From positions 310,001 through 374,000 of the forward strand of contig JAUXRX010000056.1 in the NCBI GenBank assembly GCA_030681645.1: DNA of 64,000 nucleotides. The letters run 5' to 3'. The position numbers were made by a program, and so were the translations under genes. The stretch comes from Archangium sp. Lineage in GTDB: Bacteria; Myxococcota; Myxococcia; Myxococcales; Myxococcaceae. Below, piece after piece: positions 1 through 8,308 of the stretch. The notes below the pieces were generated by a model. That model saw only the letters and a list, made by a program, of their open reading frames with translations, made no database searches and was not told where the DNA came from. Position 1 is the first letter of the stretch. Each line of letters starts with the position of its first letter.

Positions 1-651
1 TGGCTGCTCGAGCCGGCGGCGCTCCTCGATGACTTGCTGAATGTGCCGGTGGAGGAAGGTGGTGGCGCGCTTGAACCGCAGGTGCTGCGGGGTGGGCACC
101 CACAGCGGCAGCTTCCCCGGCACCATCGAGGTGGACACATAGGCCTCGACCTCGTGGAACGCGTCGTCGAACGCGCGGGTGTCAGCGCCGAGCGACTGCG
201 AGAACATCGCCCTGACGATCACGTCACGAGCGATGGTCATCATCAGCTGGCGGGTCACCAGTTCCTGCCCCGAGGCGAGGGCCGAGAGCGAGGCCGCCGT
301 GACGTCTCGCATCGAGTGCACCCAGCCCGGCCCGTGCGCCCGGTGAAACGAGGGCTGCATGGTGCGCCGCTGCGTCAGCCACAGGGGCGGGTCAGACAGC
401 GGCAGGCCGTTGCCCAGGAGCGGGCGGATGGCGTCGACCGCGGTCCCCCGGCCCCAGGTCTTCGCCTGCTTCTGCAACACCTGCTGCAGCGCCTCGGGCT
501 CGGCCACCACGGTCAGGGTGAGGGGGCCCACGCCGGCCCGGAAGACGGGCCCTGCCCGGCGCGCGGTGCCCAACAGGAAGCCGGGAGCGTCCGCCGCCAT
601 CGCGCGGGCGTTGGCGAGGGTCATCGTCTCTTTGATCACCGGGATGCTCAT
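1..651 (-). CDS. Cytochrome P450, N-terminal part (runs off the window)
   Basis: First 217 residues of a P450 monooxygenase; the I-helix and heme-Cys loop would lie beyond base 1. The C-helix signature is clear at residues 91-103 (W-L-T-Q-R-R-T-M-Q-P-S-F-H), the usual W..QRR..QP.FH pattern, preceded by the beta-1 region and the motif WGRG at 66-69. The ATG at 651 gives a normal, unextended N-terminus with no signal peptide or membrane anchor, so a soluble bacterial P450 is likely. P450s of this type hydroxylate fatty acids, terpenes or polyketides; the substrate cannot be read from this fragment. The next gene upstream on the same strand ends 62 bp away. Confidence 0.9.
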   Translation of the reverse strand, partial: MSIPVIKETMTLANARAMAADAPGFLLGTARRAGPVFRAGVGPLTLTVVAEPEALQQVLQKQAKTWGRGTAVDAIRPLLGNGLPLSDPPLWLTQRRTMQPSFHRAHGPGWVHSMRDVTAASLSALASGQELVTRQLMMTIARDVIVRAMFSQSLGADTRAFDDAFHEVEAYVSTSMVPGKLPLWVPTPQHLRFKRATTFLHRHIQQVIEERRRLEQP

Positions 652-713
652 CTTCCCCAAGCTACTCCCGCGCGCGGTCGCCGCGATCTCCGTCGACCAG
701 CGGCTTTCGGCAG

Positions 714-1214
714 TCAGCCCTTCGCGCCGACGGCCGCCCTGCCGGCCTGGGAGGCCATGGTGTTCGCCAGCAGCACCAGGGCCTGCGTCAGCGCGGCCGA
801 GATGTCCTTGGCTTCCTGCAGCGATTCCTGCGTGCGCTCGAGCCTTCGCGACGTGGCCAGCGCGCCCACGCACAGCCGCATCGCGCTGAGCACCTCGGCC
901 AGCTCGGGCACGCCCTTCGTCACCTTCGAGAACGAGTCGACCAGCTGTTCCAGCTCTTCGATGGTGGCGGCAGCCTGGGCGCGCGCTTCCTCGGTGCCCT
1001 CGAGCGCGTCCGTCACCCGCACCAGCTCTTCATTCGCGGCGGCGAGCCGGCCTTCCACTTCCTCGAGCCGCGCGCGCACCGCCGCGTCGTCGCGCGCCTC
1101 GAGCTGCTTCTCGAGCAAGCCCACCTGCGACTCGAGCTTTCGCACCTCGGCCTTCAGCTCGGTGGAGCGGCGGCGGTGTTCACTCAGCGCGCGGGTCGAC
1201 GCGTCGTCACTCAT
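714..1214 (-). CDS. Coiled-coil protein of unknown function
   Basis: A 166-residue soluble protein. Residues about 10-100 form a continuous charged heptad pattern rich in Glu, Leu, Arg and Ala (long coiled coil), followed by a more hydrophobic helical tail with V, L and A. No signal peptide, membrane segment or enzymatic motif is visible. The ATG at 1214 is chosen because it follows the upstream esterase stop by 13 bp, suggesting co-transcription with it; the longer reading frame to 1439 would overlap that gene. A scaffold or cytoskeletal role is only a guess. Confidence 0.75.
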   Translation of the reverse strand: MSDDASTRALSEHRRRSTELKAEVRKLESQVGLLEKQLEARDDAAVRARLEEVEGRLAAANEELVRVTDALEGTEEARAQAAATIEELEQLVDSFSKVTKGVPELAEVLSAMRLCVGALATSRRLERTQESLQEAKDISAALTQALVLLANTMASQAGRAAVGAKG

Positions 1215-1227
1215 CGGTGCTCCTTCT

Positions 1228-2130
1228 TCAGGGTCGCGCGTGCTCGGCGAGGAAGCCGTAGAGCAGCGACATGAAGTTCGGCGAGGGAAAGGGCCAGTGC
1301 TGCACGTCGTGCATCGTCCACAGCTCGACGTCGATGCCGGGTGGGCAGCCGGCGTAGCGCTCGACGGTGGTCTCGTCGCCGGCCACCGAGAGCGAGAGGT
1401 CGAGCGTGCGCGCGGTGGGCACGAGCGCGCCGCAGCCATTGTGCCGGCCCCACACGGCGATGGTCTGGTGTGCCGAGGGGATCCTGGGGTCGACGGGGGG
1501 GATCGCGTCGCCGTCGTACCCGATGGCCTCGTCGTCGGTGCCGTGCACCTGGAGCGCCGAGATGCTGCGCGCCGGCAGGCACTCGCCGGGCTGGGTCGCC
1601 GCCTGGCCGGCGAGCGAGACGAAGGCCACCACCTGGTCCGCCGCGTCGCACCCCATGCGGTGGGCCATGTGCCCGCCCTGCGAATAGCCGAAGACGAACA
1701 CGCGCGCGGGGTCGACCGCGTACCGCGCCTTCACCGACTGGATGACCGCGCGCAGGTACTCGCGATCGAACGGAAACTTCGGCTCGGAAGCCGGCCGCCA
1801 CGAGCGATTGCCGCGCGCGTCGTGCAGCGCGTTCGGGAGCACCAGCAGGACGTCGCGGCTCTCGGCGAAGCGGCTGAGGGCGAACTGCTCGTCGAGGGCG
1901 GTGCCCGATCTCCCGTAGCCGTGCAGCGCCACCAGCAGGGGCAGCGCGGTGCCGCCGTCGTAGCCGGTGGGTTCCTTCACCTGGAAGGGCCGGGCCGTCA
2001 GCAGCTCGTCGTCGGGCGGCAGGGTGGGCTCGACCGGAGGCACCGGCTCGGGAATGGGCACTTCCCCACACGCGAGCGCGAGCACGAAGAAGACGCGGGC
2101 GAGGAGGCGGGCCATACCGAGAGCAAGCAT
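1228..2130 (-). CDS. Secreted esterase of the LpqC / PHB-depolymerase type
   Basis: A 300-residue alpha/beta hydrolase. A hydrophobic N-terminus ends in L-A-L-A-C (Cys21), a lipobox, so it is probably a lipoprotein. The oxyanion strand LLVALHGYG lies near residues 65-73, the nucleophile elbow G-Y-S-Q-G-G near Ser150, an acid candidate in VHGTDDEAIG and the catalytic His in HDVQHWPF near the C-terminus. This set fits the esterase/polyhydroxybutyrate depolymerase family (feruloyl esterase-like). Start could also be the ATG at 2115. It is divergent from the ceramidase-like gene with a 33 bp gap, and precedes the coiled-coil gene. Substrate unknown. Confidence 0.85.
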   Translation of the reverse strand: MLALGMARLLARVFFVLALACGEVPIPEPVPPVEPTLPPDDELLTARPFQVKEPTGYDGGTALPLLVALHGYGRSGTALDEQFALSRFAESRDVLLVLPNALHDARGNRSWRPASEPKFPFDREYLRAVIQSVKARYAVDPARVFVFGYSQGGHMAHRMGCDAADQVVAFVSLAGQAATQPGECLPARSISALQVHGTDDEAIGYDGDAIPPVDPRIPSAHQTIAVWGRHNGCGALVPTARTLDLSLSVAGDETTVERYAGCPPGIDVELWTMHDVQHWPFPSPNFMSLLYGFLAEHARP

Positions 2131-2163
2131 GCCACCGGCAATCGCGGCATGCTCCCGGCCTTC

Positions 2164-4122
2164 ATGGACGTGATCGAGTGGCAGCGGCCGGCGCCGGGGG
2201 ACCTTCCCCGGGGCCTGGGCTTTCGGGCGGGGGCGGCGTTCACCGAGCTCACCCCACCCATGGGCACGTGGACAGCCGGCTGGGGCCCCGGTATCGCGCC
2301 GCGCCGCGCGGTGAACTTCGTCAGCAAGCTCTTCGCCCGCGTGCTCGTGCTCGACGACGGCGCGGGAGAGCGGGTCGCGCTCATCGCGTGCGATCTTCAC
2401 GCAGGCAGCCGCTACCTGTCAGAGCGGGTGGCGGCGCTCACCGCGAGCGAGGGGTTTCACGTGGGGCGCGTGGTGCTGGTGGGCGCGCACAACCACGCGG
2501 GCCCGGGCAACCTCTACGCCACGCCCTACTTCGACGCGTTCTCCACCAGCTATCCGTGGGTGCGCGGCTTTCACCGCGAGCTGGCGGACGACCTCTCGGA
2601 GCGCATCACCGCGGCGGTGAAGCAGGCGTGCGCTGCGCTGCGGCCGGCGCGCGTCGGCCACGGCGTGGTGCCTGTCTGGAATTGGACGGTCAATCGCAGC
2701 CTCGAGGCAGGCCTCAACAACTTCCAGGGCCAGGCGGAGTCCGAGATCCGCGCGCGGCTCTCGGCGCTGCACGGAGGCGCGCCGCCCGAGGTGCGCGAGC
2801 TCGAGCGGCTGCTGGTCGACCCGCGCGTGCAGCTGCTGGCGGCCATCGGCACCGACGGCGTGCCCATCGGGGCGTTCGCCACGTTCGCGGGCCACGCGGC
2901 CCTGCTGGCGAGGGAGCACGGGGCGCTGGGCGGGGACTGGTTCGGCGCCGCCCAGCAGAGCGCAGAGGCCCTGTTGTACGCGCGCACCGGCGTGCGGCCC
3001 GTCATCGGGCTGGGCGCAGGAGCGATCGGCGACGTCGATCCGCGCCCGCCGGGCGTGACGCTGTCGGACCTGATCCGCAGGCGGCAGAGCTCGCTCCCGG
3101 AGAACCTGCAGCTGGTGAAGCACCACGGCGCGCGGTTGGGCGCGGCGCTGGTCGAGGCGTTCGACCTGGCCGCGAACGCTTCGACCGAGGTGAAGCTGAG
3201 CGTGCGCTTCATCGAAGCCGAGATCCGCCGGGACACCGTGCCCACCGATCGCGGCCCGGCGCGGCTGCCCGACGAGCCGCGCATCGGCGCGTCGACGCTC
3301 GCGGGCTCCGAGCTGGGACCCGGCTATCTGTCCGAGGGCCTGCGCGACGACGACCCGGCGAACGCGAACGATCCGCACTGGCCGAAGGTCGACGACGACC
3401 TGGGCATGGCCATCATCCAGCCGGTGCTCGACGTGCTGCAGTTTCAGCCCACGAAGCTGCCGCTGCGGCTGGTGCAGGTGGGCAAGGTGGCGGTGGTGGG
3501 CCTCTCGGGCGAGCCGACCACCTGGCTGGCGCACCGGCTGAGCGAGCTCGTCGTCCAGTCGAGCCGGGGCGTGGAGCAGGTCATGGTCGCCGGCACGTGC
3601 GGCGACTACTCGGGCTACTTCACCAGCGGGCGCGAGTACGAGCTGCAGCACTACGAGGGCGCGAGCACGCTCTGGGGCCGGTACACCGAGCGCTGGCTGC
3701 ACCAGTCGATCGATCGCCTGGCGAAGGCCGAGCCGGTGGTGCCCGGGGGAATCGCGCGCTTCGACTTCGAGCCCTTCACCGGCACGAAGCGGCGCCGCCT
3801 CGCCGACTACCGGAGCCCCGGCGGGCCCCTGCTGCAGCCCCCGAAGCTGCAGCGGGTGAAGGGAAGGCTGCGCATCTCAGGTGGCCTCATCTGGAACGCG
3901 AACGCGCCGGTGCCGCTCTTCGAGTGGGGCGAGTGGCTGCGGGTGGAGACGGCGACCGGTGACCCGTTGGCCATCGAGCCGCACGTGCGGCTCGACGAGC
4001 TCGGCGGCGCGCTGTGGTGGTCGGTGGAGCTCGCCGATTGGGCCGACCTCGCGGGCCGCAAGGTGACGGTGGTGCTGGCGCATCACGATGGTGCGGGGCG
4101 GTTCGAGCTGCAGGTGCCCTGA
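2164..4122 (+). CDS. Neutral/alkaline ceramidase-family hydrolase
   Basis: A 652-residue protein matching the neutral ceramidase fold. Visible landmarks are H-N-H-A-G-P-G at residues 109-115 (zinc ligand region), F-A-G-H-A near 240, G-D-V-D-P near 280 and the long motif GDYSGYFTS...YELQHYEGASTLWG near 480-510 that carries the Glu/Tyr zinc ligands. Family members cleave the amide of ceramides. In characterised enzymes the third landmark is GDVSP with a catalytic Ser; here Asp replaces that Ser, so activity may be changed. No clear signal peptide is seen from the chosen ATG; an alternative ATG lies at 2149. A repeat element follows the stop by 4 bp. Confidence 0.85.
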   Translation: MDVIEWQRPAPGDLPRGLGFRAGAAFTELTPPMGTWTAGWGPGIAPRRAVNFVSKLFARVLVLDDGAGERVALIACDLHAGSRYLSERVAALTASEGFHVGRVVLVGAHNHAGPGNLYATPYFDAFSTSYPWVRGFHRELADDLSERITAAVKQACAALRPARVGHGVVPVWNWTVNRSLEAGLNNFQGQAESEIRARLSALHGGAPPEVRELERLLVDPRVQLLAAIGTDGVPIGAFATFAGHAALLAREHGALGGDWFGAAQQSAEALLYARTGVRPVIGLGAGAIGDVDPRPPGVTLSDLIRRRQSSLPENLQLVKHHGARLGAALVEAFDLAANASTEVKLSVRFIEAEIRRDTVPTDRGPARLPDEPRIGASTLAGSELGPGYLSEGLRDDDPANANDPHWPKVDDDLGMAIIQPVLDVLQFQPTKLPLRLVQVGKVAVVGLSGEPTTWLAHRLSELVVQSSRGVEQVMVAGTCGDYSGYFTSGREYELQHYEGASTLWGRYTERWLHQSIDRLAKAEPVVPGGIARFDFEPFTGTKRRRLADYRSPGGPLLQPPKLQRVKGRLRISGGLIWNANAPVPLFEWGEWLRVETATGDPLAIEPHVRLDELGGALWWSVELADWADLAGRKVTVVLAHHDGAGRFELQVP

Positions 4123-4126
4123 AAAC

Positions 4127-4174
4127 CTCTCCCTGCGAAGCGGGGAGAGGTCGGCCGCAGGGCGGGTGAGGGGC
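4127..4174 (+). repeat. Palindromic intergenic element, copy 1
   Basis: Hairpin stem CTCTCCCTGC / GCGGGGAGAG around the triloop GAA, followed by a G-rich tail ending GGTGAGGGGC. It starts 4 bp after the ceramidase-family stop and lies between convergent genes. Same family as the copies at 10222, 13256, 22285, 31361 and 42124. Confidence 0.85.
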
Positions 4175-4201
4175 GCTTCTGGCCCCTCTCGTTCTTCCCG
4201 T

Positions 4202-5212
4202 TCAGGGCAGCGCGGCCGGCTCGGGAGCTGCCTTCCGCGCGATGGTGCTCACCCGGTACGCCGCGTTGCGCGCGCGCATCATCGCGCCGAGCGGCCTGAA
4301 CTCTTCCTGGGCGTGCCACGGGTCGAACGAGAGCGGCTCGCCCCACGCGGCGAGCTTCTTCCCGGCCTCGGAGCTCACCGACTGCTGCGGCAGGGTCAGG
4401 CGCGCCACCGGCGTCCACGGCCCGGTCCAGTCGCGCGTCGAGTCTTCCAGGGGAGTCGCCTGCTCGTCGGTGAAGAACTGCATCTGCAGCTCCCACCGCA
4501 GCGAGCGGGTCTCGAGGAGCTTGCCCAGCGCCCCGCCGAGGTCCGGTTTGCCGGCCGTGTCGACCGGCCCCGTCGAAGCATCGGCGTCGAGCGGTGCGAA
4601 GCTGTACTTCGCCGCGTACGCGCCGAACCGAATCGGCAGTGCGGAGAAGTAGCGGTTGGTGTGGAGCGCGGTGAGCGGCGCGCCCAGCCCCTTCTGCAGC
4701 TTCGAGAGCAACGGGAACACGCTGGGGCCAAACCGGAACAGCGCCTTCGGCAACAGGGTGAGCGGCTGGCGCGCGTTGACGACGAACCACACGAAGTCCT
4801 CCGGCGTGCGGAAGGGCTGCGACGCGCTGAGGATGGCGAGGAAGTCCTGGGTGGGCGCGCTCTCCATGCCGGAAATGAGCTTCTTCCCGCCCACGCCCAT
4901 CACCTTCACCGCGAGGCCGCGCACGTCGGGCTTCTTGTCGCCCTGCGGCGCGGGCCCGCCGTTCGAGAAGCGCACCACCGCGTCGTACTTCTTCGGCTCG
5001 GCGAACAGGCCCACCCGGGCGTGCGGAGGAAGGCTGGCCAGCACCTCGAACTCGGCGCGCGCGAGCAGGTTGGCCTTCGCGTGCAGCGCGCGATGGACGC
5101 CCTTCTTCGCGGCGACGGCGGCCTGCAGTCCGGCGAGGTCCTGGGCGAGGCGCTCGAAGGTCGCGGTCTCATCGGGCGCGATGACTTCTTTCCACTCGGT
5201 CGACGGGGTCAT
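4202..5212 (-). CDS. Catalase-like (heme-type fold) family protein
   Basis: A 336-residue cytoplasmic protein with the catalase-core strings V-V-R-F-S-N-G-G, R-G-L-A-V-K-V and T-Q-D-F-L that define the small catalase-like group related to SrpA. It is shorter than true catalases (about 480 residues or more), so peroxide dismutation cannot be assumed; relatives act as peroxidases or are uncharacterised. The ATG at 5212 is preceded by a strong G-rich ribosome site (CTGGGGGAC), favouring it over the GTG 12 bp upstream. Convergent with the ceramidase-like gene. Confidence 0.8.
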   Translation of the reverse strand: MTPSTEWKEVIAPDETATFERLAQDLAGLQAAVAAKKGVHRALHAKANLLARAEFEVLASLPPHARVGLFAEPKKYDAVVRFSNGGPAPQGDKKPDVRGLAVKVMGVGGKKLISGMESAPTQDFLAILSASQPFRTPEDFVWFVVNARQPLTLLPKALFRFGPSVFPLLSKLQKGLGAPLTALHTNRYFSALPIRFGAYAAKYSFAPLDADASTGPVDTAGKPDLGGALGKLLETRSLRWELQMQFFTDEQATPLEDSTRDWTGPWTPVARLTLPQQSVSSEAGKKLAAWGEPLSFDPWHAQEEFRPLGAMMRARNAAYRVSTIARKAAPEPAALP

Positions 5213-5266
5213 GTCCCCCAGCACAGCAGCGACCGGGCCCGACTTCCACGACGGCGAACACGACGA

Positions 5267-5292
5267 CGCCCCGCCAGGTCAGTGGCGGGGCG
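5267..5292 (-). terminator. Hairpin terminator after the EF-hand gene
   Basis: Perfect 10 bp inverted repeat CGCCCCGCCA / TGGCGGGGCG with a 6-base loop, 24 bp past the EF-hand lipoprotein stop and 55 bp before the catalase-like start. On the minus strand it is followed by TCGTCGTGTT, only weakly T-rich, so the assignment is by position and stem strength. Confidence 0.55.
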
Positions 5293-5315
5293 CCGGGGCT
5301 CGAACGACCGGGGGC

Positions 5316-6164
5316 CTACTCCGCGTCGCGGCCGTCGATGATGCGCTGCACGATGGCCTGCTTGAGCGCGGTCTTCTCAGCGTCGTCGAGCGTGCCGTCG
5401 TCATTGACGTCGAACTGGGCCACCACCGCCGCGCGCCGGGCCTGGAAGGCCGCGATGCGATCGTTCTTCAGGGTCACGCGCTCCCCGTCGTCGAGCACGC
5501 CGTTGCCGTTCGCGTCGTACTGGCTGAGCACCTGCGCGCGCAGCGCCTGCAGCCGGGCCACCAGCGCGTCCTTCGCGGCCTGCTTCTCGGTCGCGTCGAG
5601 CGAGCCGTCGCCGTTGGCGTCGAAGCGGGCGAGGACGTTGGCGCGAATGCGCTCACAGCGGGCCTCGAGCGCGTCGATCATCGCGGTGCGCTCGTCAGCC
5701 GACAGCGTGCCGTCGAGGTTCGAGTCGAACACCCACTTCACGCGCTTGATCACGTGCGCGCGGTGAGCGAGGCCGAAGCGCAGCGCGACGGGGTGGCCGA
5801 CGCGGGCCTCGAGGTCGTCCTTGAGCGCCTGGCGTTCGGCCGGGCCCAGCCTGCCGTCGCCGTTGGCGTCGTAGCGCGCCAGCACCCGGGCCCGGCGGGC
5901 GCCGAGATCGCACACGCCGTCGGCGTCACCGGGCACCTGGGGGAGCACGGCCGATTCGTCGCCGCTGCTGGCGAGCTCGGCCGGTGACTCCGCGCCCACG
6001 GCGTCGGCGGTGACGTCACCGGACTCTTCGGCGAGGGTGAGGGCGGAGCTCGCTTCTCCGACGAGCGTCTCGTCCTCGGTCATCGCGCCGCCGGCGCAGG
6101 CGAGGCCGCCGACCGAGACGGCGGTGAGAGACAGGGTGAGCAGCGTCTTGCGGAGGATCTTCAT
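5316..6164 (-). CDS. Five-EF-hand calcium-binding lipoprotein
   Basis: A 282-residue secreted protein. The signal peptide ends in G-G-L-A-C (Cys about 26), a lipobox. After an acidic linker, five EF-hand loops of the D-x-N-x-(D/N)-G form occur: DANGDGRLGPAE, DSNLDGTLSADE, DANGDGSLDATE, DANGNGVLDDGE and DVNDDGTLDDAE, spaced about 35-50 residues. This predicts calcium binding at the cell surface or periplasm. The ATG at 6164 gives a proper signal peptide; the longer frame upstream does not. A hairpin terminator lies just downstream, so it is probably monocistronic. Sensor, buffer or adhesin roles are all possible. Confidence 0.85.
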   Translation of the reverse strand: MKILRKTLLTLSLTAVSVGGLACAGGAMTEDETLVGEASSALTLAEESGDVTADAVGAESPAELASSGDESAVLPQVPGDADGVCDLGARRARVLARYDANGDGRLGPAERQALKDDLEARVGHPVALRFGLAHRAHVIKRVKWVFDSNLDGTLSADERTAMIDALEARCERIRANVLARFDANGDGSLDATEKQAAKDALVARLQALRAQVLSQYDANGNGVLDDGERVTLKNDRIAAFQARRAAVVAQFDVNDDGTLDDAEKTALKQAIVQRIIDGRDAE

Positions 6165-6551
6165 GGCGTTGGTTCTCCAGGGTTGTGTTCCGGCCTGTGC
6201 TGATGAACCCGGGCCCGAGGAATTAGTTGCGGGCCGCCCGACACCGTGTGGGCTCGGGTGCTTGCTCGCCCCGAAACCCCTGATTTCGTGGCTGGTCCTG
6301 CTCTCCGTGCACGTGCACGACGAGCGCATCTACCTGCACCCGAGGACAAGGTCAGGACGCGCTTCTCGTGGGCATTCGGCTCAAACTCAAGGGCTGAGCG
6401 CGCAAGTCGTGCGCCCTGAGCGGGTTGATCGAAGGACCCCACCGTTCACCCCGAGCGAGGTCGAGGGGCAACTTCCTGCGCGGCAGGGCTCCCATCTCTC
6501 GCGGTCGGGACGAACGGGGGAGTGGCACACGGTAAGCAGCCAGAGTGAGGG
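6165..6551. other. 387 bp gap between divergent genes
   Basis: No convincing gene. It must carry the promoters of the EF-hand gene (minus) and the DAG-repeat lipoprotein (plus). Around 6410-6470 it holds palindrome-like text with GTTGATCGAAGG and one copy of a short dispersed repeat. Frames here are open but lack coding character. Confidence 0.5.
6442..6467 (+). repeat. Short dispersed repeat R2, copy 1
   Basis: A 26 bp string with core CCCGAGCGAGGTCGAGGG, about 22-23/26 identical to the copies at 16904 and (inverted) 54761. Lies in non-coding sequence. Confidence 0.5.
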
Positions 6552-7565
6552 ATGAGGCGCTCGTGGCTGCAGGCGTTGCTGTGCGTTGGACTCTCGGCGT
6601 GCACCGGGGTGGTGTCCATGCCCGACGCGAGCGAGGACGCGGGCGCGACTGATGCGGGGACACCGGACGCAGGAACACCCGACGCGGGAACACCAGACGC
6701 GGGAACACCAGACGCAGGAACGCCCGACGCAGGAACGCCCGATGCGGGAAGACCCGACGCGGGAACACCTGACGCGGGAACACCTGACGCGGGAAGAGTC
6801 GCCTGCCCTGCGACAGCCAGCTTCTGCGAGAGCTTCGAGACCGGCCTCGAGTCCGCGCGGTGGCAGATCAACGGCAGCAGCGCCGCCTTCACCGTCGACA
6901 CCACCACGCCGGCCGCGGATGGAACGAGCTCACTGCACCTCGCCTACGGCGCTCCCTACGGACGCACCGGCACGCAGACGGTGCAACTCAAGACGCCCGT
7001 CGCGGCGCCGAACGATCGCATCTATCTCCGCACGTACCTCCGCTTCGGAAACCTCGGGCTCCCCGGAGCACACCCCGCATTCATCTACGTCGCGGACAAC
7101 GAGGGGCGGGAGCAGGCGTTCGGTTCCATCATCAACGACTTCGCGCTGCTCGCGTGGACGCCGGGCGGGCTCGACAACGCGCGCATCTGGTACGAGGGCG
7201 GCGGCAACTGGCACCCGGGCGTGGAGAACGGCGACGCCACGCCCACCTCGGAGAACGGGCTCACCGCGCAGTCGTGGTTCTGCGTCGAGCTCATGTTCTT
7301 CGGAGATCACCAGGGCGCGGGTGACACACAGCACCCGAACGAGCAGACGAAGGTGTGGATCAACGGCGTCGAGATTCCGCAGCTCGCCGCGAGTGATGCG
7401 TTGTGGCGCCAGGAGCTCGGCCAGGATCCACCCGAGCACTGGTCGCCGCTCTACGACAACGCGCGCTGGCGCTTCGGCGTGGAGAGCTTCGGTCCCACCA
7501 ACGTCGCGCTCGACCTGTGGTTCGACGCGTTGGTGATCTCCACCCTGCCCATCGGTTGCCTGTAG
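6552..7565 (+). CDS. DAG-repeat lipoprotein with a lectin/glucanase-like domain
   Basis: A 337-residue predicted lipoprotein: signal peptide ending L-S-A-C (Cys16), then about ten tandem D-A-G-T-P units (residues about 34-82) typical of myxobacterial surface-protein linkers, then a 250-residue globular domain starting CPATASFCESFE. The domain has many aromatic residues and beta-strand patterns (FGNLGLPGAHPAFIY, WYEGGGNWHPG, KVWINGVEIPQL) like concanavalin-A-type polysaccharide-binding or lyase domains, but no catalytic motif is certain. Carbohydrate binding at the surface is an inference. A G-rich ribosome site (GAGTGAGGG) precedes the ATG. Confidence 0.8.
   Translation: MRRSWLQALLCVGLSACTGVVSMPDASEDAGATDAGTPDAGTPDAGTPDAGTPDAGTPDAGTPDAGRPDAGTPDAGTPDAGRVACPATASFCESFETGLESARWQINGSSAAFTVDTTTPAADGTSSLHLAYGAPYGRTGTQTVQLKTPVAAPNDRIYLRTYLRFGNLGLPGAHPAFIYVADNEGREQAFGSIINDFALLAWTPGGLDNARIWYEGGGNWHPGVENGDATPTSENGLTAQSWFCVELMFFGDHQGAGDTQHPNEQTKVWINGVEIPQLAASDALWRQELGQDPPEHWSPLYDNARWRFGVESFGPTNVALDLWFDALVISTLPIGCL
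6651..6797 (+). repeat. 15 bp tandem repeat encoding DAGTP
   Basis: About ten in-frame copies of a 15 bp unit of the form GA(C/T)GC(G/A)GGAACACC(C/A); one unit reads DAGRP. Silent third-base variation between units indicates that it is selected as a peptide linker. Copy number may vary by slippage. Confidence 0.85.
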
Positions 7566-7591
7566 GCCGTGTCGAGGAGCACACTGACGCC

Positions 7592-8308
7592 ATGCAACCC
7601 GCGAGGCTGTGGCTGCTTCTGCTCGGTGTGACGGGTTGCGCGTACGCGCCGCCGATTCGGGGGCTGCACGCCGGAATGCCAGACCGGATCGGCCGCGGCC
7701 AATTCGAGGTGGGCGGGACGGCCGGCGGCTTCGCCACGGGAACGGGCATCATCGCGCCCACCACAGGCGGCCCTCATGTCGCGTACGGCTGGAGCGACAC
7801 CGTGGTGCTCGAGGGCGGCGCCAACCTGAACTTCTTCGAAGGGCTCTGGGCCACAGGGTGGGCAGGCGTACGCCTGGTGCGCTCGAAGGAGCTCGGCCAT
7901 GAGCTCCGCGGGGTCGGTGACCTCGAGCTGGGCGCAGGAGCAGGTCTGGGCGGCCGGGTCTACGAGGGTCCTCCCCCGAATCCGGATGCACGCCCGGCGA
8001 CGCCCGTTCCGTGGACGTCGCGCTGGGCGGGCGGTTTCTACGAAGGGCTGGGGATCGGGCTGCGGTGGCGCTGGCTGGGGACGTTCCTCAGGGTCCGCCT
8101 CGACGCGAGCGGGAGCACGGGCGCCCCCGCCACGCTCTGGCCCTCAGTGGTGCTGGGGCTCGAGGCGCGCGCCGGCCAGCACCTGGTCTTCGGGCTGGGA
8201 GGCGGTGCCTTCACCTTCTGGAACGAGAACAGCGGGGCCATCGGGCCGTGGTTCTTCTACCAGGCGACGGTGGCGCTCGTGTTCGGTGGCGAAAAGCACG
8301 TCCCATAG
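7592..8308 (+). CDS. Outer-membrane-type lipoprotein, unknown function
   Basis: A 238-residue protein with a lipoprotein signal (VTGC, Cys16) followed by alternating glycine-rich beta segments (GGTAGGFATGTG, GGANLNFFEGLWATG, LELGAGAGLGGR, GLGGGAFTFWNE) and ending in a hydrophobic aromatic strand, the look of an outer-membrane beta structure. It starts 27 bp after the DAG-repeat lipoprotein and is probably in the same operon. Its last 165 bp overlap the minus-strand fatty acid hydroxylase gene. No specific family recognised. Confidence 0.75.
   Translation: MQPARLWLLLLGVTGCAYAPPIRGLHAGMPDRIGRGQFEVGGTAGGFATGTGIIAPTTGGPHVAYGWSDTVVLEGGANLNFFEGLWATGWAGVRLVRSKELGHELRGVGDLELGAGAGLGGRVYEGPPPNPDARPATPVPWTSRWAGGFYEGLGIGLRWRWLGTFLRVRLDASGSTGAPATLWPSVVLGLEARAGQHLVFGLGGGAFTFWNENSGAIGPWFFYQATVALVFGGEKHVP

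Noticed and set aside
34..2163. Long plus-strand open frame leading into the ceramidase-like gene
   Set aside because: It is antisense to the P450, coiled-coil and esterase genes and lacks sensible protein text; the GC-rich third codon position keeps the frame open.
5283..5315. String resembling the T-arm and 3' end of a tRNA on the minus strand
   Set aside because: No acceptor, D or anticodon arms can be drawn; half of the string is the right arm of a hairpin terminator.
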